The notes under the pieces are model-generated. The model was not told the DNA's origin and did no database searches. It was given only the letters and a program-made list of their open reading frames with translations. The position numbers and the translations under genes are program-made. Shown here one piece after another: positions 33,454 to 41,900 of a DNA stretch of 64,000 bases (its first letter is position 1; each line of letters begins with the position of its first letter). The DNA is from Flavobacterium jumunjinense. Lineage in GTDB: Bacteria > Bacteroidota > Bacteroidia > Flavobacteriales > Flavobacteriaceae. Where the stretch lies: the NCBI RefSeq assembly GCF_021650975.2, contig NZ_CP091285.1, positions 3,472,001 through 3,536,000 of the forward strand. Direction: 5' to 3'.

Positions 33454-34722
33454 TCAATATGGATATTGTTTGACATTTTTATGTTGCCAAAGAAGGTTGA
33501 TAATACTCCATTTGTTATCAATTTTAATTAAGTGTAAGTATTCTACCCAATTATCAGAAAATAATTTAACAGTTGCTATTCTATCGTAGATATCTAAGAT
33601 TCTGACATCATTTTTTGGTTTGATTGGAAACTTTGTATTTGATTTGTTCCAGCTATTGGCATTTTGAATCATCTCCTCTTTAGCTATTGATGTACTAATT
33701 TCTTTATTATACTTTCTACTATATCCTACAGTCACTTTATTTAAGCTATCATTCATTACTTCATTCATCAATTCTGGTTTTAACTCTTGTAAAGCAATTA
33801 AGTAACCTAATGATATTCTTTTTATCTCTAAACTATCTTTTTGAGAAGCAATTTTACTTAAAGAGATATGTTGGTTGTTTATAATTTCTCTATCTCTAAT
33901 AAACTTCATATTGTGATCGAAGTGTGTTTCTTTAATATGGTTTCCCTCTGTATCATATTCTTTTGTCCCTACTGAGAATCCAGATTGACTCATAACCAAA
34001 TTATTATTATCATCATGATAGCTGTATTTTATATGATTTGCCTTTTTGTCATATGTATCCTGATAAGAAGCAATACCCACTGAATTATTTGTAATTTTTA
34101 AATCTTGATTAAGATTATATGTTGCTTTTGGGTTTCCATCATGATTAAGAACTATACCTGTAATACCAAATTCAAAATAGTTTGAAATGTTTTTTGGAAT
34201 TTTGTTTAGATTATATCTCTTCTCAATTATCATTTTTTTGTTTTTATACCAATAATATTCAGAAATACCCCAATTAGACTCCATTGGTTTATCATTCAAA
34301 TCGAAAAACTCCAACTTAGAATAACTTCCTTTCTTATCTTTATAAAAAACTTCTTTGTAAACCTTACGATCATTTGAAATTCTTTTACCATTTATATCAA
34401 AAAACGTTCTGATTTCTTTATCTTCTTCATGAGAAATTCTAATTTTATATGCACCAATCGAGGCTAATGGATGTATTTTTTCAGTAAAATAGTGGTTGTT
34501 AATGATTTCTACTAACTCCTTATTTTTATTGTATTTAAAAATATAATGTGAAGTGGATAAAGCATCATTCTCATTCATTGGATAAATACCTGCTAATTGT
34601 ATATATGGAGAAACATGATTATATCTTAAATGTCCATAATATTTATTGTTTATTTTTTCTTGTGCATTTGTTGTTGACATGCAAAGAAAAAAGATAACTA
34701 GTGCACTACTTTTTAACCTCAT
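33454..34722 (-). CDS. exported protein with YD/WG-like repeats, 422 aa
   Basis: I choose the ATG at 34722 because it begins a clear signal peptide (MRLKSSALVIFFLCMSTTNA); an upstream in-frame ATG adds ten residues. The body has recurring Tyr-Asp units (YDKKANHIKYSYHD, YDTEGNHIKETHFD) similar to exported repeat proteins of Bacteroidota, and a C-terminal alpha/beta region ending DNKWSIINLLWQHKN that resembles a lumazine-binding/SnoaL-like fold. Third gene behind an ECF sigma factor. Function unknown. Confidence 0.65.
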   Translation of the reverse strand: MRLKSSALVIFFLCMSTTNAQEKINNKYYGHLRYNHVSPYIQLAGIYPMNENDALSTSHYIFKYNKNKELVEIINNHYFTEKIHPLASIGAYKIRISHEEDKEIRTFFDINGKRISNDRKVYKEVFYKDKKGSYSKLEFFDLNDKPMESNWGISEYYWYKNKKMIIEKRYNLNKIPKNISNYFEFGITGIVLNHDGNPKATYNLNQDLKITNNSVGIASYQDTYDKKANHIKYSYHDDNNNLVMSQSGFSVGTKEYDTEGNHIKETHFDHNMKFIRDREIINNQHISLSKIASQKDSLEIKRISLGYLIALQELKPELMNEVMNDSLNKVTVGYSRKYNKEISTSIAKEEMIQNANSWNKSNTKFPIKPKNDVRILDIYDRIATVKLFSDNWVEYLHLIKIDNKWSIINLLWQHKNVKQYPY

Positions 34723-34758
34723 GATTTTAATATTTAGAAATACAACATTCAAATTCTA

Positions 34759-35415
34759 TTACTTATTCAGTCTTTCTATTTCGTTCATTAATAGTTCTAG
34801 TTTTTTGAAAACTTTTCCATAAATTACATTTAAATCCCATTGGAATATTCGACCTCCAAAATAACCTAATAACACCGCAATAAATAAGACTAAAACAATT
34901 GCTATTACCGGAATTCCATAAAATAAATCTGCATCAGGAAAATGAATAAGTACCTTATTAACAAAGTGTTCTCCTATAGTTTTATTTCTTACCTCTTTAA
35001 ACCAAAAGCTAATAACAAAAGCTAAAAAAATTAAAGGATAAAAAAAGGTTGATACTTTCTTATTAATATCTTTATGTTTGTTAATCCATAGGTTAAAACT
35101 TTTAAGGTATTCATAGCTACTCTCTTTTTTATCAAGTTTTTCTAAACCATTTAAAAGGTTTTTATTTATAATGAATAACACCATAAGCATTATAAAGAAT
35201 ATTATACCTGCTAACACTATTTCTAAAAAATAAGATAAGATTAAAAATACAAATGCAAAAACAACAATTGCCACTAAATTGATACGAAACATTCTTTTAA
35301 ATTTATCTATAATATGTATGGATTTTTGGTTGTAAAGATTGTTTATTCTTGGAGCTATTAAGGCCCCATCTTTTTGAAAGCCTTCTTTCCATATATTTTC
35401 AATTGATTTTTCCAT
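34759..35415 (-). CDS. four-helix membrane protein paired with an ECF sigma factor, 218 aa
   Basis: N-terminal cytoplasmic part of about 42 residues, then hydrophobic segments at about 46-63, 66-86, 122-140 and 168-188. Its start lies 17 bp inside the sigma-factor gene, so the two are translationally coupled. Such partners are often anti-sigma or sensor proteins, but no zinc-binding anti-sigma motif is visible. Function inferred from position. Confidence 0.7.
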   Translation of the reverse strand: MEKSIENIWKEGFQKDGALIAPRINNLYNQKSIHIIDKFKRMFRINLVAIVVFAFVFLILSYFLEIVLAGIIFFIMLMVLFIINKNLLNGLEKLDKKESSYEYLKSFNLWINKHKDINKKVSTFFYPLIFLAFVISFWFKEVRNKTIGEHFVNKVLIHFPDADLFYGIPVIAIVLVLFIAVLLGYFGGRIFQWDLNVIYGKVFKKLELLMNEIERLNK

Positions 35416-35890
35416 CTAGTATTTCTTTTAATCTATTTTTAATTCTTTTAACTCTAACACCAATATTATTTTGATTTGTTCCTATAATATCTGCGATTTC
35501 TTTATATGGTTTTTCTTCTAAATACAACATAATAATAGCCCGATCTATTTCAGATAGTTTTCTGATGGCTTTGTATAATAGATTTAAAGATTCATCTGAA
35601 AAAGCTGAATTTGCTTCAAACTCTTCATCTGGAATTGCATCAGAAACAAAATGTTGTACGTTATTTTTCTTTTTCTTAAGCAAAGTCAAGCAGACATTTA
35701 AAGAAATACGATAAACCCACGTACTCCATTCTGATTCCTCACGAAAATTTTCTCTACTTCTCCAGATCTGTAAACAGACCTCTTGATAATAATCTTCAAA
35801 ATCCTCTTGTGAATTCGTATATGCCCGACATAACTTAATAATTATTCCGGAAAATGGTACTATATATATGTTATAAAAGTCAGTACTCAC
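35399..35890 (-). CDS. ECF-type RNA polymerase sigma factor, 163 aa
   Basis: Sigma-70 region 2 at about 10-75 (QEDFEDYYQEVCLQIWRSR, WSTWVYRISLNVCLTLLKKK) and region 4 at 105-158 (RKLSEIDRAIIMLYLEEKPY, KEIADIIGTNQNNIGVRVKR). It directs RNA polymerase to a specific regulon, probably in response to an envelope signal relayed by the overlapping membrane-protein gene. A strong 19-bp palindrome lies 32 nt upstream of the start. Confidence 0.93.
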   Translation of the reverse strand: MSTDFYNIYIVPFSGIIIKLCRAYTNSQEDFEDYYQEVCLQIWRSRENFREESEWSTWVYRISLNVCLTLLKKKKNNVQHFVSDAIPDEEFEANSAFSDESLNLLYKAIRKLSEIDRAIIMLYLEEKPYKEIADIIGTNQNNIGVRVKRIKNRLKEILDGKIN

Positions 35891-35921
35891 AATCGTTTTT
35901 ATTTGTTTAGTAGCTTAAATT

Positions 35922-35966
35922 AATAATTATTACATAAAAAATTATATTTTTTATGTAATAATTATT
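35922..35966. repeat. perfect 19-bp inverted repeat upstream of the ECF sigma gene
   Basis: Arms at 35922-35940 and 35948-35966 are exactly complementary, with a 7-nt AT loop. It is very AT-rich, lies between the sigma-factor start (35890) and the gap to the WD40 gene, and has a T-rich flank on both strands, so it could be a terminator for the upstream WD40 gene or an operator/leader structure. Confidence 0.7.
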
Positions 35967-36170
35967 TGAAAAGTTGTTACTGGTCCAAGAAGATTTTCTT
36001 TTCTTCTAATTATCACTTTGTTTTTTTTACGGCTTTTTTTATTAATTTATCAATGAATGAGTGTTTAAAATTTAGCTGTAGGCCCACAAGAAGATTAAAT
36101 ATCTTTTTGTTTTATTATATTATTTACTTTATGGACATACAATAGACAAGATTTTTTGCCTACAGAAAAT

Positions 36171-37211
36171 TTAATTGAAACTCCAAGTTTTTACTGTTTT
36201 ATCCTTACTTGGTGTAGCTATTAATTTATTGTCAGAGCTTATGTCCATTCCTAAACCTATATCATCTGTATGCTCGGTTATTGTTTGTAGAATTGTTTCC
36301 TTACTTATGTCCCAAAGTGTTGCTACAATTGGTTTTGTGAATCCAGTGAAACCAAAATGATATTCTAATAATTCTCCAAGCGGTTTTTTATCTGTTCCGC
36401 CAGCTAAAACCATATCATTACCAATAAAAACAACTGAATGAATCGCTTCGTTTTCTCCCTTTAAAGTGTGTACTAATTTCCATGTTTTAGTATCCCATAT
36501 TTTAATGGATTTATCATCACCAGCACTTGCTAGTAATTTTCCGTTTGGACTAAAGGCCATTGCTAAAGGCACCATTGAATGTCCTACAATAGTTTTTATT
36601 AATTTGCCCAATTGCACGTCATAAATTCTAATTGCATTATCACTACCAGAAGCTGCTAAATAGTTCCCAGTTGGATTGAAAACTACTTCCCAAATATTGT
36701 GGGTTGCCTCTTTAAATTCATTCCTGATTCTTCCAGTATTTACGTCCCATATAGTTACTTTGTCGTCGTCACTGCCTGCAGCAATTAATTCTCCATTTGG
36801 ACTAAAATTTACAGACCAAATAACACCCTCGTTGCCTTCTAATACTTTAACAAGTTTACCAGATTTCACGTTCCAAAGTCTTACTTTTCCATCATATGCA
36901 CCAGTGGCTACAAGATTTCCATTTGAGTTAAAATCTACAGATGGAGATCCTGTTTCATGAGGTAAATTATGTACTACTTCTCCTGTAATTCTATTCCAAA
37001 TTTTAGTATTTTTGTCAATACCCCCACTTACCATTAATGTATCATTTGGTGCAAACTTTACTTCCCAAACATCACCTGAGTGATGATAAAATGTTTCCTT
37101 TAATTTAATAAAGTTTCCTTCAACTAACTTTGGTTGGTTAAATAATTGTGAATACACAAAATATAGAATTACAAATAAGGATAATAATAGTACAATATTT
37201 CTTTTTTTCAT
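36171..37211 (-). CDS. membrane-anchored WD40-repeat protein, 346 aa
   Basis: A single N-terminal membrane segment or uncleaved signal (IVLLLSLFVILYFVYSQLF), then seven WD40-type blades of about 40 residues with the usual GH...WD spacing (VKFAPNDTLMVSGGIDKNTKIW, VNFSPNGELIAAGSDDDKVTIW, MAFSPNGKLLASAGDDKSIKIW in order). Probably a periplasmic scaffold. It starts 2 nt after the S41 peptidase gene, so the two proteins may act together. Confidence 0.85.
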   Translation of the reverse strand: MKKRNIVLLLSLFVILYFVYSQLFNQPKLVEGNFIKLKETFYHHSGDVWEVKFAPNDTLMVSGGIDKNTKIWNRITGEVVHNLPHETGSPSVDFNSNGNLVATGAYDGKVRLWNVKSGKLVKVLEGNEGVIWSVNFSPNGELIAAGSDDDKVTIWDVNTGRIRNEFKEATHNIWEVVFNPTGNYLAASGSDNAIRIYDVQLGKLIKTIVGHSMVPLAMAFSPNGKLLASAGDDKSIKIWDTKTWKLVHTLKGENEAIHSVVFIGNDMVLAGGTDKKPLGELLEYHFGFTGFTKPIVATLWDISKETILQTITEHTDDIGLGMDISSDNKLIATPSKDKTVKTWSFN

Positions 37212-37212
37212 G

Positions 37213-38457
37213 TTAATTTAAACTTTTAATTTTTTGAATCATTTCTTTTGCGGACTCTGATTTTGGATTTAATTTTAGAGCTCTCTCATAAGATATGAAT
37301 GCGTTTTCTTTGTCTTGATTCTTAAAATAAGCTTCTCCTAAGCTATCCCAAGAATTAGATTCCTCTGGAAACAATTTGACATTTTCTTTAAATACAATAA
37401 TTGCTTCATCAATTGATTTTTCTTGTAGTAATTTATATCCAATACTGTTTAAAATATTATTTTTATTTATTGAAACAGTTTTATTTATTGCTTCTATATA
37501 AGCTATTACAAAAGCCTCTTTTTCATTGGTTTTAATGTTAGGTTGTACACCTTTACCTTCCCAATTTGAATTCGTAATTGGGTGTATTGTTTTAATGTAT
37601 GGTACAGCTATTGAAAAGTCACTATTTAAGTTAATTGTCCTAGTTCTATTTGCTCCTCCTTTTGTAACTTCACCCACCACAATTGCTTTGTCAAAATGTT
37701 TTAATGCATATGTAAAAGCCTCTGCAGCAGAAAATGTTTTCTTGCTTGTTAAAATATATAATGGTTTATTTGTCATTCTTTTACCATCAATAGTTTCTAG
37801 TGAAAATAATTGCGTTTTTTCATTCGTTTTACGTTCATGAAAATTACTCAATACTACTGGTTTTACATCCATAAAATAGCTAGATAATAGTTGCATCATA
37901 CTTGGAACTCCTCCGCTATTTTCTCTTAAATCTATAATAACAGCATTAGTATTGTATAAAAAGTCCATTGCAGATGTTACTGCGTCTTTTGCATAAGTTG
38001 TATCTGCAAACATGCGTAAATTTAAATATCCGATATTTCCATTTAAGACTTTAACTTCGGAAAATCCATAGTTGATTTCTGCCATTTTCATTGCCATCAT
38101 TTTTTCCTTTTTGATTTTCATTTCTTCTGAAATGTCAAGATTACTTTTAGCTATTTTTTTGGGATCATACTTTAACTTTAAATGTAAATCTTTACTTATT
38201 TTTTGTAAATCTTGATTTATTATTTTAGTAAAGGAGTCAGGATTTGTAATTGATTTGTATTTATTAGATTTTAAATTAGAATTTATAACTAAAGTCATTT
38301 CTTTTGCAACATCTAAATCTATATAAGTCTCTAATAAGTTTTTAGAAATTAATTTAATAATTTCTTTTTTTTCGTGTTTAGTCATTTCTTTGTGCTGAGC
38401 TCTTAAGTTTGTCAGAGACATAAAGACTAATAGGAATAACATAATTTGTTTTCTCAT
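37213..38457 (-). CDS. S41-family (tail-specific/IRBP-like) peptidase with C-terminal TPR, 414 aa
   Basis: Signal peptide (MRKQIMLFLLVFMSLTNLRAQ). An N-terminal helical region resembles the S41 N-terminal domain, then comes the catalytic core: IGYLNLRMF, VIIDLRENSGGVPSMMQLLS, LYILTSKKTFSAAEAFTYAL with the catalytic Ser, and GEVTKGGANRTRTI. There is no PDZ domain. The last ~70 residues form TPR units (FPEESNSWDSLGEAYFKNQD). First gene of a pair with the WD40 protein. Exported peptidase of unknown substrate. Confidence 0.88.
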   Translation of the reverse strand: MRKQIMLFLLVFMSLTNLRAQHKEMTKHEKKEIIKLISKNLLETYIDLDVAKEMTLVINSNLKSNKYKSITNPDSFTKIINQDLQKISKDLHLKLKYDPKKIAKSNLDISEEMKIKKEKMMAMKMAEINYGFSEVKVLNGNIGYLNLRMFADTTYAKDAVTSAMDFLYNTNAVIIDLRENSGGVPSMMQLLSSYFMDVKPVVLSNFHERKTNEKTQLFSLETIDGKRMTNKPLYILTSKKTFSAAEAFTYALKHFDKAIVVGEVTKGGANRTRTINLNSDFSIAVPYIKTIHPITNSNWEGKGVQPNIKTNEKEAFVIAYIEAINKTVSINKNNILNSIGYKLLQEKSIDEAIIVFKENVKLFPEESNSWDSLGEAYFKNQDKENAFISYERALKLNPKSESAKEMIQKIKSLN

Positions 38458-38632
38458 TTTATTTTGTTTTACTAATTAGACGCAAACCTATTTTTAAATT
38501 CAAATTGTAACAATTAAATTTCATCTTTGTGACCTTTTTACACCTATACAGGTTTCTTTTACACCTAAAATCCACTTGAGAATAATATTCCTATGTTTGT
38601 ACTGATAATTGATATGTTTATGTAATTTATTT

Positions 38633-38660
38633 TTGGAAGGTAGAAATAGTACTAATTTTG
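38633..38660 (+). promoter_or_regulatory. promoter of the LytS/LytTR operon
   Basis: TTG (38633-38635), 17-nt spacer, TAATTTTG (38653-38660). The -7 element ends only 4 nt before the ATG at 38665, so transcription would start at or very close to the start codon, suggesting a leaderless mRNA. Confidence 0.65.
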
Positions 38661-38664
38661 TATT

Positions 38665-39798
38665 ATGATTAAATTCTTAAAAAAATATAAAGCTTTTCTA
38701 TTTGGACTCATTTTCTTTAGGGTTGTTGTCCTTGTATTGACTCACTTTGACTTAATATTTATTGATAATTCAGAATATTTATCTAATACCTTAAGTTTTA
38801 TCTTTTATTGGTTTTTATTCTCTTTGCCAATATATTACTTGCCTTTTTTGAAAGAACATAAAACCAATAGTCTTAAGTTTTTTGGTCTTTTAGTTCTTTT
38901 AGTTCTTTTAGTTCTTGTTTTAATCAATGATGCCAATTCAAAGATGATTGATAATCCAATTACTTTTATTGGAATTATTTGTATTGGTTTGCTTTTTACC
39001 TCAATTGTAGCATCAAAATTTTTCAAAAAATATGCTCTATTTATATTAGTCTTTTATGTATTTAGTTTGAGTTATTTTATCTATATTAGAGTATATATTG
39101 ATGATATAAATAAATATCTACAGCAGGAAAAGGAAATCAAAATTATTTTAACCATTCCTTTTTTTATATTGATTTTAGGATGGTTTTTTCAGCAATGGAA
39201 ATGGATGAAAACATTAGAATCAAAAAAAACAAAAGCAGAATTGGCACTCCTAAAAAGCCAAATAAATCCACATTTTTTTTTTAATACTTTAAATAATCTA
39301 TATGGATTAACAGTAGAAAAATCTGATGAAGCTCCAAGTGTTGTTTTAAAATTATCAGATATGATGCGTTATACTATTTATATGGGAAAAGAAGATTTAG
39401 TACCTTTGAAAGATGAGGTTGAATATTTAAATAATTATATTGAATTACATAAAATTAGATACCATAAGAGTGTAGATATACAATTTACCTATTCCAATAT
39501 ATTCAATTATGAAATTGCACCTTTATTGTATATAATCGCAGTTGAAAATGCATTTAAACATGGTGTTGAAAAATCAACTGAAAGAGCGTTTATTCATATT
39601 ACTATTTCTACAGAAAATGGAATCATTCATTTTGAAATAAAAAACAATTTTGAAGAATTATATACTAAATTTAATCCAGGAATTGGGTTGAGTAATTTAA
39701 AACAACGGTTACAATTATTATATCCGAAAAAGCATCAGCTAACCATTGATAGTAGTGGTTTAGTATATAAATTAACTCTTAAAATAGACACTCTATGA
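38665..39798 (+). CDS. LytS-type sensor histidine kinase, 377 aa
   Basis: Several membrane helices in residues 8-180, then the His_kinase domain with LKSQINPHFFFNTLNNLYGL (phospho-acceptor His203) and a HATPase_c domain with the N-box AVENAFKHG near residue 290 and GIGLSNLKQRLQLLYP. No extracytoplasmic sensor domain of size, so the signal is probably sensed in the membrane. A 9-bp unit CTTTTAGTT is repeated three times in the codons for a Leu/Val helix near 38887. Overlaps the response regulator gene by 4 nt (ATGA). Confidence 0.93.
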   Translation: MIKFLKKYKAFLFGLIFFRVVVLVLTHFDLIFIDNSEYLSNTLSFIFYWFLFSLPIYYLPFLKEHKTNSLKFFGLLVLLVLLVLVLINDANSKMIDNPITFIGIICIGLLFTSIVASKFFKKYALFILVFYVFSLSYFIYIRVYIDDINKYLQQEKEIKIILTIPFFILILGWFFQQWKWMKTLESKKTKAELALLKSQINPHFFFNTLNNLYGLTVEKSDEAPSVVLKLSDMMRYTIYMGKEDLVPLKDEVEYLNNYIELHKIRYHKSVDIQFTYSNIFNYEIAPLLYIIAVENAFKHGVEKSTERAFIHITISTENGIIHFEIKNNFEELYTKFNPGIGLSNLKQRLQLLYPKKHQLTIDSSGLVYKLTLKIDTL

Positions 39799-40499
39799 TA
39801 TCTTACTTAATTGTTGATGATGAGCCAATTGCTCATCGTATTATTGAAAAATATTGTAGTATGTTGCCTCATTTAGAAAAAAAAGGTAATTGCTACAATG
39901 CTTTTGAAGCTATGCAATTTTTAAATGAAAATGAAGTCAACTTATTGTTTTTAGATATAAATATGCCTAAACTATCTGGTTTTGAGTTTATTAAGACGAT
40001 ATCAAACCCACCCAAAATAATTGTAACTACTGCATATAAAGAGTTTGCATTGGAAGGTTATGAGCTTAATATTTCTGATTACTTATTAAAACCTTTTAGT
40101 TTTGAACGCTTTGTAAAGGCAATAAATAAGACAATAAATACTGTTAAAGAAAAAGACACTTTACTTGGTTTCACAAAGCCTATTATAGAATCGTTAGGAA
40201 CGAGTTTTTTTCTTAAAGGAGATAAAAAGCATACTCAAGTTCACTTAAAAGATCTCTTATTTATAGAAGCTTATGGCCATTATACAAAAGTTTATTTAAA
40301 AAATGAGATGATTGTAAGTCATGAAAAAATTTCATCATTTGAAAAACTTCTTCCAGACTCTCAATTTATTAGAACACATAAATCGTTTATCGTTTCCAAA
40401 AGTGAAATCAATCATATTGAAGGGAATCGAATTATTATTCAAAATCACAAAATACCGATTGGACAAACCTATAAAGTAAATGTTAATAAACTTTTTTAA
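39795..40499 (+). CDS. LytTR-family response regulator, 234 aa
   Basis: Receiver domain 1-120 with acidic pocket D8/D9, phospho-acceptor D54 in LFLDINMPKLSG and K in LLKPFSFERF. A LytTR DNA-binding domain follows from about 135 (FFLKGDKKHTQVHLKDLLFI, FIRTHKSFIVSKSEINHIEG). Cognate partner of the overlapping LytS-type kinase. Confidence 0.94.
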   Translation: MISYLIVDDEPIAHRIIEKYCSMLPHLEKKGNCYNAFEAMQFLNENEVNLLFLDINMPKLSGFEFIKTISNPPKIIVTTAYKEFALEGYELNISDYLLKPFSFERFVKAINKTINTVKEKDTLLGFTKPIIESLGTSFFLKGDKKHTQVHLKDLLFIEAYGHYTKVYLKNEMIVSHEKISSFEKLLPDSQFIRTHKSFIVSKSEINHIEGNRIIIQNHKIPIGQTYKVNVNKLF

Positions 40500-40543
40500 A
40501 TTTCTATTTTTAGCTGTTACTTTTTAGCGTTAAAACGAATTAA

Positions 40544-40880
40544 TTAGAATACATTTATTTGATTGGATGCATCATCTAATAGTAGTTTTGCTTTTAAATT
40601 TACATCATAAGGAAAAGCAAATTCTTTTATTGGATAGTGCTCTAGACATTTGGTTTCATCTTCTTTTTTAAGGATTACAGGCATTCTTTTTTTTGTATTA
40701 TGAATTTCATTAGAGGGTTAGCTTCTGTTGTAACTATAGCATAAGTGTTTTTTACTTCTCCTGTAATGGTGTCAATCTATTTAGAATATATGCCAGCAAA
40801 AGCAAATAGATTATTATTAATCATCCATTTTTCCGTTTCGTAAGCTTTGTTTCTTAGAATATCTAGATGACTATTTATTA
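40544..40880 (-). pseudogene. degraded SRAP (YedK/HMCES-like) C-terminal fragment
   Basis: Minus-strand translation gives LFAFAGIYSK-stop-IDTITGEVKNT, then YAIVTTEANPLM and, after a frameshift, IHNTKKRMPVILKK. These are hallmarks of the SRAP domain (FAFAGL, TTEAN, H-RMPV). An in-frame TAG replaces what is probably a Trp codon, a frame change interrupts the domain, and the N-terminal catalytic Cys2 part is absent. It ends abruptly where the integrase fragment begins. Confidence 0.8.
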
Positions 40881-40881
40881 A

Positions 40882-41097
40882 TCAGGATTCTTCAGAATTT
40901 CCTTTTAATTTGCCTGCTGAAGTATTCCATTTTGATTTTTCTACAAATCTTGAAATACTTAATTCTATCCTTGTTCCATTTATGGTTATTCTTTGGTAAA
41001 TGGGTAATAAACCATTTTTGGCTGCTTTAGAACTTTTCACGTAGAAAAGAATTGACATTTTGTGTTTCATTTTGTGGTGACTTATTATCGTTATCAA
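40882..41097 (-). pseudogene. truncated tyrosine-recombinase (Bacteroidota-type integrase) N-terminus
   Basis: About 70 codons, with a likely start at the MKHKMSILFYVK methionines, encode SILFYVKSSKAAKNGLLPIY and RITINGTRIELSISRFVEKSKWN, the arm-type DNA-binding start of Bacteroidota phage/ICE integrases. The core and catalytic domains are missing: the frame stops at 40882, abutting the SRAP fragment. It lies about 220 bp from the 3' end of the tmRNA gene, a common integration site. Confidence 0.75.
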
Positions 41098-41171
41098 ATT
41101 AGTTTTTTATTCTTCTATTATCAAGATGTTTATCTTTTGAACAGCTTGCTATCATTGGGCTATCTTAAAAT

Positions 41172-41208
41172 TCGGTTACCCTAAATTTGATTTTTTTAGG
41201 GTAACCGA
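41172..41208. repeat. perfect 14-bp hairpin TCGGTTACCCTAAA/TTTAGGGTAACCGA
   Basis: Arms 41172-41185 and 41195-41208 with a 9-nt T-rich loop. It lies between the integrase remnant and the tmRNA terminator. It may be a terminator or the end of the decayed mobile element. Confidence 0.6.
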
Positions 41209-41263
41209 TTATAGCACCAACCTTTTGAGATTTTATGAATAATTTGAATACTATGAAAAACAA

Positions 41264-41297
41264 AAAAGCCTTTAAATCGTATGATTTAAAGGCTTTT
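41264..41297 (-). terminator. tmRNA terminator
   Basis: Perfect 15-bp stem (41264-41278 with 41283-41297), GTAT loop, followed on the minus strand by a T tract. It begins 24 nt downstream of the tmRNA 3' end. Confidence 0.9.
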
Positions 41298-41320
41298 AGC
41301 TTAAAATGAATTTTAAAATG

Positions 41321-41713
41321 TGGAGTCGGAGAGAATCGAACTCTCGTCCAAACAAGCAATCGAAGAGCTTTCTACGCGTTTAGTTTCCGTTTAGATTTTC
41401 GACAAAAAGCAAGACCAGAAACAGCCACTCTTTGCTTAGTTTTACATTTTCAAAACGGATTTAAAACATTACCGTTTCTAGGTTTACTTTTACGGTTCAC
41501 CTATTTCAAACTCCATAAACCAAGGATTTCGAGGTGAATCTAGCTTTCCAACCTGGTTGGAACTAGGCAAATCTTACTATAATTCAGATTAAGCAGCTAA
41601 AGCGTAATTATTTTCGCCGTTTAAAGGTTTAGGACCATTTATTAACGAGAATTGTCCCAGTTCTCGACGTGCTTACTTCTCAATTCCACTCGCTGTCAAA
41701 ACCAGTCGACCCC
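41321..41713 (-). ncRNA. ssrA: transfer-messenger RNA (tmRNA)
   Basis: The 5' end GGGGTCGACTGG (41713 downward) pairs as an acceptor stem with the 3' end CGACTCCA (41328-41321). The T arm GAGAGTTCGATTCTC precedes the 3' end. The tag frame (41618-41589) reads GGC GAA AAT AAT TAC GCT TTA GCT GCT TAA, giving GENNYALAA, the flavobacterial tag. The 3' CCA is not encoded; A41321 is the discriminator. It rescues stalled ribosomes with SmpB. Length about 393 nt. Confidence 0.97.
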
Positions 41714-41831
41714 ATTTTGAGTGTTCAGTAATCAGGTTTTAGTTGTCAGTATATAAAATTTGTAATAAATTCTAAACATTAACTTCTAAAACTGTGCCAA
41801 AAGTACATTCTTTTTTTCGATAAAAAAAATC

Positions 41832-41862
41832 TTGTTTTTAGAAATCTATAAAGTTATATTTG
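41832..41862 (+). promoter_or_regulatory. promoter of the dehydrogenase gene
   Basis: TTG at 41832-41834, 20-nt spacer, TATATTTG at 41855-41862; the start codon follows 38 nt later. Confidence 0.65.
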
Positions 41863-41900
41863 TAACAATATCAAGCTAAACCAAATACAAAAATAACAAA

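Noticed and set aside
41165..41359. Minus-strand frame across the tmRNA 3' end (64 aa)
   Set aside because: It overlaps the tmRNA T arm and its terminator stem and has no protein features.
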